Origin: DATDPM01 sp963841995
GTDB taxonomy: Bacteria; Pseudomonadota; Alphaproteobacteria; DATDPM01
Assembly (NCBI GenBank): GCA_963841995.1
Contig: CAWJEX010000017.1
Coordinates: 248,001-312,000 of the forward strand
Direction of reading: 5' to 3'
Length of the DNA stretch: 64,000 bases
Shown: positions 7,537-16,700 of the stretch, piece after piece
Layout: every line of letters starts with the position of its first letter
Position numbering within the stretch: the first letter of the stretch is position 1
The notes under the pieces: generated by a model
Databases searched by the model: none
What the model was told of the DNA's origin: nothing
What the model saw: only the letters and a program-made list of their open reading frames with translations
Translations under genes and position numbers: made by a program

Positions 7537-8951
7537 GCCTGCGAAAAAGCCTCGCAATAATTCTTCCGCTCCTTCTTTCGTTCGCCGCCGCCTCTCCCTC
7601 GCTTGCCAAGGAGGTCGTCGCGTCTCAGAGTGCACCGATCGCCATTGAACTCAATCAAGGGAAGCTCGTCCGGCTCGATCACGCGGCCGCGACCGTCTTC
7701 GTCGCCGATCCCGATATCGCCGACATTCAGGTGAAATCGCCGACGATCATTTATGTGCTGGCGAAAAAAGTGGGCGAGACCACGCTCTTCGCGGTGGACG
7801 CGCAGGAACATGTGCTGCTCGATACGGCGGTCACGGTGACCCACGATCTGACCCGGCTCAACAGCGCGCTCAAATCATTGCTGCCCGATTCCAATGTTTC
7901 GGCGAGTTCCATCGATGGAGGATTGATTTTGACCGGAGCCGTCGCTTCGCCGGTCGAGGCGGAAGACGCGCGGCAGATGTCGGCGCGCTTCATCGGCAAG
8001 GACGACACCGTCATCAACCGGCTCGACGTCATGGGACCGGCCCAAGTGAATTTGCACGTGCGCATCGCCGAAGTCTCGCGCGCCGCATTGAAACAGTTCG
8101 GCTTCAACTGGGATGCAATCTTAAGCGGCGGCCCATTCATCGGCGCTCTTGGCATAGGCAATCCGGTCTTGGGCGCCGGATTCGGCCAATTTCTTCGCAA
8201 TCCCAATCCGGCGGTCGACAATCTCGGGGCTTCGTTCAACAGTGGCACGGTATCGCTCAATACGGTGATCGATGCGCTGGCGAGCGAAGGCTTGGTTTCA
8301 ATTCTGGCCGAGCCCAATTTAACCGCGGTTTCCGGCGAGAGCGCAAATTTTCTGGCGGGCGGCGAATTCCCGATCCCCACGCCGCAACCCGGGCAAACCG
8401 GCGGAGCCGCCACAATTACAGTCACCTTTAAGCAATTCGGCGTCAGCCTTTCCTTCACGCCGACGGTGTTGAAAAATAATCTTATCAATCTCAAGGTGGT
8501 GCCCGAAGTCAGCCAACTCTCGACCACCGGCGCGGTGCAGATCGACGGCTTTCAAATTCCCGCGCTGACGACTAGGCGGGCGGAGACAACCGTCGAACTC
8601 GGCAGCGGCCAGAGCTTTGCCATTGCCGGTCTGTTTCAAAACGACACGACGAATAATCTTTCGAAATTCCCCGGGCTCGGCGATCTGCCGGTTCTCGGGC
8701 CGCTCTTCCGTTCCAACCAGTTTCAGCGTAACGAAACGGAACTCGTAATCATTGTAACGCCGTATATCGTCCGGCCGGTGTCCGGCATGAAAATGGCGTC
8801 GCCCACCGATGGCTTGGTGGCGCCCAATGACTACGACCGCGTCTTGTTGGGCCAAGCCTATAAGCCGCAACTGCAGGATAAGAATCCCGCCCCTGTCGGC
8901 CCCGACGGCAAAGGGTTGTCCGGCCCCGTCGGCTTCATGATGGATCAGTAG
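7533..8951 (+). CDS. cpaC: Tad secretin CpaC/RcpA
   Basis: The 472-residue product has a signal peptide (LAIILPLLLSFAAASPSLA), a periplasmic N-terminal domain starting APIAIELNQGKLVRLDH, a BON-like part near ALKSLLPDSNVSASSIDGGLILTG, and the type II/III secretin domain (about 230-430) with LAEPNLTAVSGESANFLAGGEFPIP and the closing LVIIVTPYIVRPV. It forms the outer-membrane ring through which the Flp pilus exits. Its ATG overlaps the cpaB stop, and cpaD follows after 11 bp. Confidence 0.96.
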   Translation: MSLRKSLAIILPLLLSFAAASPSLAKEVVASQSAPIAIELNQGKLVRLDHAAATVFVADPDIADIQVKSPTIIYVLAKKVGETTLFAVDAQEHVLLDTAVTVTHDLTRLNSALKSLLPDSNVSASSIDGGLILTGAVASPVEAEDARQMSARFIGKDDTVINRLDVMGPAQVNLHVRIAEVSRAALKQFGFNWDAILSGGPFIGALGIGNPVLGAGFGQFLRNPNPAVDNLGASFNSGTVSLNTVIDALASEGLVSILAEPNLTAVSGESANFLAGGEFPIPTPQPGQTGGAATITVTFKQFGVSLSFTPTVLKNNLINLKVVPEVSQLSTTGAVQIDGFQIPALTTRRAETTVELGSGQSFAIAGLFQNDTTNNLSKFPGLGDLPVLGPLFRSNQFQRNETELVIIVTPYIVRPVSGMKMASPTDGLVAPNDYDRVLLGQAYKPQLQDKNPAPVGPDGKGLSGPVGFMMDQ

Positions 8952-8962
8952 GAGGGCGCGCC

Positions 8963-9697
8963 ATGAAAAATCGTCTTGCAACATCCCGCCTGCTTCTCGC
9001 CCTCGGTTTTATCGGTTCGCTCGCCGCCTGCGCGCCGAGTTTGCAGAACTCGCAATGGACCGAGGCCGAATCGCCGAAGGAAAATAAGGTCCTGTTCCTG
9101 CGCGAGACCCATGATGTTCGTTTCGATCCGGGAAAGGATAAACTTTCAGCCGCGGAACTGAAGGGGCTCGACGCTTTCCTGGCGCGTGAGGAGGCCAACC
9201 CCAACGATGACATAACGATCGCAGTTGCCAGAGCGCCCGACGGCAACGGCAGCGCGCTTTCGGCGCGGCGCCAAGCGGCGGTTGCCGCCTACCTCGGCGG
9301 GCTTCACTTGAAGGCAATACCGGACGGAGAGACCAGTACTCCCGCCGATCAAGTTACCGTCGTGATCGGCCGCTACGTCGTTACGCCGCCGCAATGCCCC
9401 GATTGGAGCAAGCCGTCGGACGACGATCCGAGCAACACGCCGTCCAGCAATTTGGGCTGCGCGACCGAAACCAATCTCGGCCTCATGATTGCCGATCCGC
9501 GCGACCTGGTGAGCGGCAAGCCGCTGGCCGGATCGGATGCCGAATACACGACCAATGCCATCCAACGTTACCGGCAGGGCACTTACAAGATGCCGCACGA
9601 TGCCTATGAGCAGAAGCCCGACAATTTTGCCCCGGGCACTGGCGTCACCGACCAATCGTCGGGCCAATCCGGCCAATCGGGTTCAACCGGCAAGTAA
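8963..9697 (+). CDS. cpaD: Flp pilus assembly lipoprotein CpaD
   Basis: The 244-residue protein has a lipoprotein signal: a hydrophobic stretch ending LAAC (Cys about residue 22). The body has the CpaD features, including the KDKLSAAELKGLDAFLA segment, the ARRQAAVAAYL helix and the C-terminal NLGCATETNLGLMIADPRDLVSGKPLAGSD motif (the N-L-G-C-A-x-x-x-N motif of CpaD). The tail after about residue 220 is low-complexity, rich in Gly, Ser and Gln. It is thought to pilot or stabilise the CpaC secretin. It lies between cpaC and cpaE with 11- and 15-bp gaps. Confidence 0.93.
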   Translation: MKNRLATSRLLLALGFIGSLAACAPSLQNSQWTEAESPKENKVLFLRETHDVRFDPGKDKLSAAELKGLDAFLAREEANPNDDITIAVARAPDGNGSALSARRQAAVAAYLGGLHLKAIPDGETSTPADQVTVVIGRYVVTPPQCPDWSKPSDDDPSNTPSSNLGCATETNLGLMIADPRDLVSGKPLAGSDAEYTTNAIQRYRQGTYKMPHDAYEQKPDNFAPGTGVTDQSSGQSGQSGSTGK

Positions 9698-9712
9698 GCG
9701 AAGGAACGAGCC

Positions 9713-10933
9713 ATGAGCAGCGCCGCTGCGATGCTGAACCGATTGCGCGAGGCTTATCATAACGATGAGTTCCTCGCCTTCTCTCTCGACCCGGCTACGC
9801 GACTGGTGTTGGCGGAAATTGCCAAACTTCATTCCTGGCCGGACACCACGGTACAAGAGGGAGGGATTTCAGCGGCGATCCAACTCATGGTCACGGCACC
9901 CTCGCCGCGCCGCCTGATCATCGATCTCGGCGAAACCCCCGATCCGGTCACCGCCGTGCAGATGCTAAAAGACACTTGTAGCGCCGACACCGTGATCATC
10001 GCGCTGGGCACCGTCAACGATATTAGGCTCTACCGCGATATTTGCCGGGCCGGGGCCGCCGATTACGTGGTGAAGCCCGTCGTCAAAGACGTTCTCGCCG
10101 ACGCGATGGACCGCGCCCTTCGCGTACAAGAAAGCAGCGGCGATACGGCGCGCGGCGAGGCCAAACTCGGACGGCTTGTTCTGTTTATCGGGGCCAAAGG
10201 TGGAATCGGGGCCAGCATGCTGGCGACGAATTGCGCTTGGTTGATCGCCCACGAACATCGGGCGAAGACCGCTCTCGTCGACCTCGATCTCCATTTCGGC
10301 ACCACGGCCCTCGATCTCGATCTCGAGCCGGGTCACGGACTGTGCGAAGCCTTGGCCAATCCCAACCGGATCGATGCCCTGTTCCTGACCAGCGCCATGG
10401 TGGCGGAGAGTCCCAATCTCATGCTGCTTGCCAGCGAAGAGTCGCTGGACCGCACGACCGCGATCAATCCGGAGGCCTCAGCGCTTCTGTTCGACCATTT
10501 GCGCCAAAATTTTGCGTTCGTTCTCGCCGATCTGCCACGTGCCCAACTTTCCGTGAACCGTGACTTGCTGGGCAAAGCGACCGACATCGTAGTGGTTTGC
10601 GACCTTTCGCTCGTCAGCGTGCGCGACACATTGCGGGTGCTCTCGTTTGCGCGGGACAACAGCCCCGTCGCCAAGATATCCGTGGTCGCCAACCGGGTGG
10701 CCAACGGCAAAGGTCAAATCTCGAAAGGCGATTTCGAGCGCGGCATTGAATCCCGCGTCGATTTTCTCGTGCCGGACGAGCCGAAAACGGCGGCTCTGGC
10801 CGCCAATGCGGGCAAGCCGCTTCCGTCCGTCGCCAAGCGAAGCGGCGCCGTCAGCACGTTGCGCAAGCTTGTGGAGAGCCTCGCCGGCCCGGTGAAGACC
10901 GCCCGCCCATTCTGGCGCCGCTTCTTCTCATAG
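9713..10933 (+). CDS. cpaE: Pilus assembly ATPase CpaE/TadZ (ParA/MinD-like)
   Basis: The 406-residue protein has an N-terminal receiver-like domain (about 30-135, with LIIDLGETPDPVTAVQML and AGAADYVVKPV) and a ParA/MinD ATPase domain (about 155-390) with the deviant Walker A FIGAKGGIGASMLATN and the downstream ALVDLDLHFGTTALDLDL. In Caulobacter, CpaE localises to a cell pole and brings the pilus machine there. The receiver-like part has no obvious phospho-acceptor signature, as usual for TadZ. Confidence 0.94.
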   Translation: MSSAAAMLNRLREAYHNDEFLAFSLDPATRLVLAEIAKLHSWPDTTVQEGGISAAIQLMVTAPSPRRLIIDLGETPDPVTAVQMLKDTCSADTVIIALGTVNDIRLYRDICRAGAADYVVKPVVKDVLADAMDRALRVQESSGDTARGEAKLGRLVLFIGAKGGIGASMLATNCAWLIAHEHRAKTALVDLDLHFGTTALDLDLEPGHGLCEALANPNRIDALFLTSAMVAESPNLMLLASEESLDRTTAINPEASALLFDHLRQNFAFVLADLPRAQLSVNRDLLGKATDIVVVCDLSLVSVRDTLRVLSFARDNSPVAKISVVANRVANGKGQISKGDFERGIESRVDFLVPDEPKTAALAANAGKPLPSVAKRSGAVSTLRKLVESLAGPVKTARPFWRRFFS

Positions 10934-10952
10934 CGATGGCGGGTGGGTAACC

Positions 10953-12888
10953 ATGTTCGGGCGGCAAAAACCGGAAGCTTTAAGTGGTTCACGCCTTGAG
11001 GCGATGAAGCGCCGGCCCGCCGCGGCAGCCGCCGCTGCTGCGTCCGAATCGCGTTCCAAGCCCGACCCACGGCCGGCTCCGGCCGGTTTGTCTCCGCAAC
11101 CGACCGACCCGGCCGCACCCCGATCCGCGCCCGAACATCCGCCGGTTCAATCTTCACCCAGCCAGATTTCGCCCGACGAATCGGGGCACGGCCAATCGCT
11201 GACGGCGCAATCAGCACCGCCTCAGCCCGCCACCGCACAGCTTTCGCCGGAGGCGGAAGCCCAGATCAAGGCCGAATTGGCACCGACACCGACCGCAGGG
11301 TTGGACGATTTGAGGCCACAACTCTCCCAGCGAGTGATGGCGAAAATCGGGACCCAGGCGGCGCTCACCTTGTCGCGCAAGGAAATCGCGCAAAAGGTGA
11401 ACGAAGTCGTCGCGGAATTTCTGGCGGCGCAAAATATCGCGGTGCCGCCACTCGAATCCCGGAGTTCTCATCACCGCCCTCATCAACGATCTGATTACCG
11501 AGGCCAAAGCAAGAGCCGGAGCGAGAACGCCGCCCCCGATGCAAAAATCGAAATCCGGCGGGTCGCCGAATTTGAGCCGGGCTTTGGCCGAGGTTTCAAC
11601 CGGCTCCGCATCGCCCGGCCGTATTTCGAACCGCGCCAGCGTGGACGACGCGGCGATCAAGATTCGCGCAGTCATCATGGAGCGCATCGACGTTGCGGCC
11701 GCCTCGAAACTTCCGCGAGACGAAATCGCGGCGCAAATCACCGGCGTTGTCGTCGAAATTTTAACCGAGCAAAAGATCCAACTCAATTCGCTGGAGCAGC
11801 GCGACCTCGTCACCTTGCTGTTGAACGAGATGCTGGGCTTGGGTCCGTTGGAGCCTTTGCTGGCCGACGACACCATCAACGATATCATGGTCAACGGCGC
11901 GAAGCAGGTTTATGTCGAACGCAAGGGCAAGCTCGAACTCACCGACGTCGAATTCCGCGACGACGCCCATGTGATGAACGTCGCGACGCGAATCGTGACG
12001 AGTATTGGCCGCCGCGTCGATGAATCGAGCCCACTCGTCGATGCCCGCCTCCAAGATGGCAGCCGAGTTAATATCATCATCCCGCCGCTCGCGATCGACG
12101 GCCCCACGATCTCGATCCGTAAATTTTCAAAGAAAGGCATCACGCTCGACATTATGGCCCGGCAGGGGAACTTGTCGGAGCAGATGGCGACGGTATTGAA
12201 AATCGCCGCTCGCGCCCGGCTCAATATTTTGATTTCCGGCGGCACGGGCTCTGGCAAGACGACGCTATTAAATGCGCTCTCGCAAATGATCGATTCCGGC
12301 GACCGCATCGTCACTATCGAAGACGCCGCCGAACTCCAGTTGCAGCAGCCCCATGTCGTGCGGCTCGAGACCCGTCCCGCCAACCTCGAAGGCGAGGGCG
12401 AAATTTCGATGCGCGATCTCGTCAAAAACTCCCTGCGTATGCGGCCCGACCGCATCATCCTGGGCGAAGTCCGCGGATCGGAAGCGGTTGACATGCTCCA
12501 AGCCATGAACACCGGCCATGAAGGCTCGCTCGGCACCATCCACGCCAACCGTCCGCGCGAAGCGTTGACGCGGCTTGAAAACATGATCGGCCTTGCCGGC
12601 ATCAATCTTCCGGCAAAAGCGGTGCGCACCCAGATCGCCGCGGCGATCGATATGATCGTTCAAATCGCGCGCATGCGCGATGGCATTCGCCGCATTACCA
12701 ACATCATGGAAATCGTCGGGATGGAAGGCGACATCATCACCACTCAGGAGCTGTTCACCTACGAGTTCGAAGGCGAAGGCGCCGACGGGATGCTCAAAGG
12801 CACTTTCCGTTCTTCCGGATTGCGGCCGAACTTCACGCCGAAGGCGGAATACTTCGGGCTCGATCGCGCGCTTCTGGAGGCGGTGTGA
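10953..12888 (+). CDS. cpaF: Pilus motor ATPase CpaF/TadA with duplicated N-terminal domain; frameshifted at 11463
   Basis: Spanning one extra base gives about 644 residues, well above the usual roughly 450-520. The C-terminal part is a normal secretion ATPase: GLGPLEPLLADDTINDIMVNG, Walker A SGGTGSGKTTLLN, Walker B RIILGEVRGSEA and the His box GHEGSLGTIHANRP. Residues about 1-110 are Ala/Pro-rich and disordered. The surplus length comes from two copies of the helical N-terminal domain: the first around LSQRVMAKIG...KEIAQKVNEVVAEFL (about 11320-11510), the second around IRAVIMERID...DEIAAQITGVVVEIL (about 11660-11860). The frame changes at GAGTTC (11462-11467); removing one T restores LESRSLITALINDLI. 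It powers Flp pilus assembly. Stop overlaps the tadB start. Confidence 0.9.
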
Positions 12889-13899
12889 TGGAATTCGCGA
12901 CGCCTTTGGGACCGATCAATCCGTTCGTCGCTCTGATTTTCCTCGGCGTCTTTACCGCCATTGCGGCCCTTGGTGCCGCTCTGCTCAATGCCGGCAATCG
13001 GTCGGGCCGACGCACGCAAGGGCGGCTTGGCAAAATTCGCGAACGCGCCGCTCCGAAGGACGGCGGCGAGGAGGTCGCACAACTGAAGCGTAGCTTCCGG
13101 GATTCGACAATTCCAGCCTTCGACCGGCTGATCAAGCGAATCGTTCCGTCAACGGCCCAGCTCCGCCGCAAGCTCTCCCGGACGGGAAAGCGGATTTCGC
13201 TCGGCGAATATCTGCTGACGAATGTTCTCGTATGCGCCGTTGTGGCGATGGCGACCAAGACATTTTTATCGGCTCCGCCGATCATCGCTGTGATGGGGGG
13301 AATTCCGCTCGGCGTCGGACTTCCCTATTTTTTCATCACGCGCATGGCGGCGAACCGGTTGACGCGGTTCCTCAAAATATTTCCCGATGCCCTCGATCTC
13401 ATCATCCGTGGACTGAAATCGGGCTTGCCGGCGACCGAGTTCGATCACCCTGGTCGGCCATGAGGTGCTTGATCCAGTGGGTAGTGAATTTCGCCACATT
13501 GCCGATGCGATGAAACTCGGTCAACCGCTCGAAGTCGCTTTGAGCGAGGCGGCACAACGCATTCCGCTCACCGACTTTCATTTCTTCGTTATCAGCCTCT
13601 CGGTACAGAAAGAAACCGGCGGCAATTTGACCGAAACCCTCGAAAATCTTTCGAACCTGTTGCGCCGGCGGCAGCAGATGAAATTGAAGATCCGCGCCAT
13701 GTCGGGTGAGGCTAAAGCCAGCGCTTACATCATCGGATCGCTGCCGTTCATTCTGGGAACGATCATTTACATGATGAACCCCGAATATACCTCGCAGCTT
13801 TTTACCGATCCGCGCGGACGGATCATGGTCGGCGTGGGCCTCGCCTGGCTATCCATCGGCGCCGTAATCATGGCCAAGATGGTGAGTTTCGAAATATGA
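12888..13899 (+). CDS. tadB: Inner-membrane platform protein TadB (CpaG); frameshifted at 13440
   Basis: Read across one extra T this is a 336-residue TadB, the expected size. It has a membrane helix at about 12-35, a paired helix region near NVLVCAVVAMATKTFLS and two C-terminal segments, plus the type II secretion F domain with FPDALDLIIRGLKSGLPATE-SITLVGHEVLDPVG. The break is in GAGTTC (13437-13441+); GAGTC would keep the frame and give the natural ATESITLVG. Start is the ATG at 12888 in a TGATG overlap with cpaF. It forms the inner-membrane platform together with TadC. Confidence 0.92.
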
Positions 13900-14891
13900 A
13901 CTTGTCGATCCTCAACCACTATCTGCCATGGGGCATGACTGGCGACGATGCGTTGATGGCCGCCGCCGCGCTCGATGCGATTATCACCGTTCTCGTGATT
14001 TGGAACGGCCTCCTCGTGCGCGACCCCACGGGTGCTCGGATTCGCGAAATGTCGCGGCGCCGGGAGTCTTTGATGAGCGACCTTCGAATTGCGCAACGCC
14101 ATTCGACGCGCGCCAAGGGCATCGGCCTCATGCACCAGGTCGTGTCGAAGCTGAAACTCCTTCGCAACGATAAGGCGCGTGGCGTCGCGGACAAACTTGC
14201 GCGAGCCGGCATGCGCTCGCGCGATGCGCTGATCACCTACTTGTTCGTCAAATTGATTCTGCCCGCTTGTTTCGGAGGTATCGCCGGTTTTTATTTTTAT
14301 GGAATTGACGTTTTTAATCTGACACCGCTAATGCGCATGGCTGCGGTGATGGCAAGCATGGTGTTCGGCGCGTTCTTGCCGGATATATATATCAAGAACA
14401 TCGCCGATAAGCGCCGCAACAAAATTCGCAAGAATTTGCCCGACGCGCTCGATTTGATGGTGATCTGCGCCGAAGCCGGCCTTTCTCTCGACGCCGCGTT
14501 GAAACGCGTGGCAAAGGAAATGGCGCTCTCGAGTGCCGAGACCGCCGATGAATTCGGTTTGACTTCGGTCGAAATTGGATTTCTGCCGGAGCGCGGTCAA
14601 GCCTTAAGGAACCTGATGCGGCGCTGTGACCTGCCGGGCATTCGAGGCGTTGTCAACACGCTCCTGCAAAGCGAAAAATACGGTACGCCGCTCGCTCAGT
14701 CCCTGCGTGTGCTTTCCGCGGAATACCGGAATGAACGATTGATGAGAGCCGAAGAAAAGGCGGCAAAGCTCCCCGCCATCCTCACCGTGCCGATGATTCT
14801 GTTCGTCCTGCCGCCGCTATTCGTCGTCTTGATCGGGCCGGGCATCCTTCGCTTCGTCGACAGCATGAAGGGCCTCAGTCTCCCGCATTAA
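13896..14891 (+). CDS. tadC: Inner-membrane platform protein TadC (CpaH)
   Basis: A 331-residue partner of TadB with the same fold: a membrane helix near the N-terminus (about 20-45), a pair around residues 110-165 and another pair at the C-terminus (about 290-325), and the T2SF domain beginning RKNLPDALDLMVICAEAGLSLDAALKRVAKEM. The ATG overlaps the tadB stop (ATGA type), so the two are translationally coupled. It is the last gene of the visible Tad operon. tadD, and the pseudopilins TadE/F/G, are not in this window. Confidence 0.94.
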   Translation: MNLSILNHYLPWGMTGDDALMAAAALDAIITVLVIWNGLLVRDPTGARIREMSRRRESLMSDLRIAQRHSTRAKGIGLMHQVVSKLKLLRNDKARGVADKLARAGMRSRDALITYLFVKLILPACFGGIAGFYFYGIDVFNLTPLMRMAAVMASMVFGAFLPDIYIKNIADKRRNKIRKNLPDALDLMVICAEAGLSLDAALKRVAKEMALSSAETADEFGLTSVEIGFLPERGQALRNLMRRCDLPGIRGVVNTLLQSEKYGTPLAQSLRVLSAEYRNERLMRAEEKAAKLPAILTVPMILFVLPPLFVVLIGPGILRFVDSMKGLSLPH

Positions 14892-14933
14892 TCCGGTATC
14901 GGCCGCGGGAGCCTGTCGCCGCAGCGTTCAACC

Positions 14934-15581
14934 TCAAAGATGCCAGCCGCTCTGGATCGCGATGCGAACCGCCTGAGTGCGATTCGCGGCATTGAATTTT
15001 CGGAAGATGCCGCGCATATGCAACTTCACGGTAACTTCCTGAATGCCGAGCCGCTTGCCGATCTGTTTGTTGGTGAGCCCCGAGATCAGCAGTTGAAGCA
15101 CTTCGCGTTCGCGCGACGTCAATTTGTGGATCGGACCTATGCCGTTTAAATCATCGGGCGGTGTGCCGCCACCGAATGCCACATCGTCCTGCGCGATCAC
15201 TGTGGGAACGAAGGTTTCACCAGCCATCACCAAACGCAATGCCCCGAGCATCGCTTTGCTTCCCAGTGTTTTCGGGACGACGCCCGCGGCGCCGTGATGG
15301 ACGGCGTCGACGACGTCGTCGCGTCCGATGAAGCCCGAGACGATGACCACCGGAACTTTGGGAAAGCGCCGGCGCATGGTGTCGAGCCCGGAAAACCGGT
15401 TCATTCCGGGCATGCGTAAATCGAGAAGAATAAGGTCGAGGTGATTGGCGCGATCCGCCGCCGCCAATGCTTCGGGAAAATTGGCGGCTTCGGTGACCCT
15501 GCATTCAGGATCGATCTTTTCGAGAAAAAACTTCAGCGTTTCACGAACAAGATCGTGATCATCGGCGAGGAGTATTTCCAT
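14934..15581 (-). CDS. NarL/FixJ-type response regulator
   Basis: The 215-residue protein has a receiver domain (1-125; acidic ADDHD at 6-10, phospho-acceptor Asp54 in LILLDLRMPG, Lys about 107 in VVPKTLG) and a LuxR-type HTH (about 150-210; SREREVLQLLISGLTNKQIGKRLGI). It points toward tadC, with only 42 bp between the two stop codons. No histidine kinase is adjacent. Position suggests a role in surface or adhesion control, but that is inference from neighbourhood only. Confidence 0.93.
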   Translation of the reverse strand: MEILLADDHDLVRETLKFFLEKIDPECRVTEAANFPEALAAADRANHLDLILLDLRMPGMNRFSGLDTMRRRFPKVPVVIVSGFIGRDDVVDAVHHGAAGVVPKTLGSKAMLGALRLVMAGETFVPTVIAQDDVAFGGGTPPDDLNGIGPIHKLTSREREVLQLLISGLTNKQIGKRLGIQEVTVKLHMRGIFRKFNAANRTQAVRIAIQSGWHL

Positions 15582-16246
15582 CCCAGTACCCCTCCCTCCC
15601 GGATACTGCGTGATTTTATTTGCGCTGCCGTATTTACGCCGTCATTTGAGCCAAAGAATTTGAGCCCCCATCTCGGAGATATGTACGGACGAAGGTGTAT
15701 ACACTTAGTGATAATAGGCGGGGCCTTGCGCGACGGTACATGATAATCGATCAACCTATACTTTGGGGTTAGGAGCCGATTGTCCCATTTGGATTGTCGG
15801 CAATTCGGCAACATCTTCACTTGCTGCAATCGATTCTTAAAAACCGGCGGCCGCCAGCAAAAGTTGCGCGAAATTGCATATTCCTACGGATCGCCCCGGA
15901 ACTATACCGACCGGTCTGTTTTCAGCGGACGCGGCAATACGATACCTGTCGCTGCGACAAGCTGCGCCGATCAAGCGCCGGCCTATATTCCGTCTCTCGA
16001 AGCAGCGTCGAGGCGCGAGGGTCATGGGGTCGGGGAGATGGCAGCATCGCCGCGGTTTGAATGAAAGTCTTTATATTTCATAAGGTTGCATCGCGAAACG
16101 GCGGGCGTCTTGGCCGGTTGTGGAGCTTTGCCTCATTTGATGCTATGCAACATTTGGCGCCGGATTGCTTTGTCCTTCCAACCGTCGAGGGGCAAGCAGC
16201 ACAGCAGGGGGCCGGCGCCTATCGCGAATGAAACAACAGATCGCTC
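15582..16246. other. 665-bp intergenic region upstream of the response regulator
   Basis: I find no open frame with recognisable protein features on either strand; short frames here have erratic composition. The part nearest the regulator (15600-15780) is A+T-richer and should hold its promoter. A CCTA...TAGG pair at 15755-15773 could be an operator but is too weak to call. The rest (15780-16246) looks like decayed or non-coding sequence. Confidence 0.4.
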
Positions 16247-16648
16247 ATGGCTGGCTCTGATGGAGAGAAGCGGATCGGCCCTGCCGATCTCGAGGAAATG
16301 GCGGCGCGCTGCAAAGCGGCGACCTCCGGTCCTTGGGAGGTTCTTGAGGACCGGCTTGTCGATACGGCTTGGCTTAATGCCGCCGCTCCCGGCGACGACA
16401 AACCGATCGCCTTATTCGACTACCGCAGCGGCGCCGACAACAAGGCCAATGCCGCTTTCGTCGCCGCCGCGCGAAGCGATTTGCCGCTTCTACTCGGGCT
16501 CGTCAAAGCCTTAAGCAAACGCGTGGAAGAATTGCTCGAAGCGAACAATCGTGAAATTGCCGCGCGGGTAGATGCGAACAAGCGCCTGCAAGAGGCGTTG
16601 GGCCGCAACGGCGCGGGTCCGGAAAAGAAAGTCGCCGAACAGAAATGA
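16247..16648 (+). CDS. Small protein resembling Ead/Ea22-like family
   Basis: The 133-residue product has a pattern I know from Ea22-like phage-associated proteins: an early LEEMAARCKAATSGPWEV segment (the A-T-x-GPW signature) and NAAFVAAARSDLPLLLGLV, followed by a C-terminal coiled-coil helix (KRVEELLEANNREIAARVDANKRL). There are no other phage genes nearby, so it is an orphan. A shorter alternative start is not obvious. Function is unknown; the family resemblance is from memory. Confidence 0.6.
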   Translation: MAGSDGEKRIGPADLEEMAARCKAATSGPWEVLEDRLVDTAWLNAAAPGDDKPIALFDYRSGADNKANAAFVAAARSDLPLLLGLVKALSKRVEELLEANNREIAARVDANKRLQEALGRNGAGPEKKVAEQK

Positions 16649-16700
16649 AGCCACGGAACGCTGCGCCTAGAAAATGTTTGGCTGGGTCTGAATCGAATTC

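Noticed and set aside
15750..15775. Operator palindrome upstream of the response regulator
   Set aside because: Only the outer four bases (CCTA/TAGG) are symmetric, which is expected by chance.
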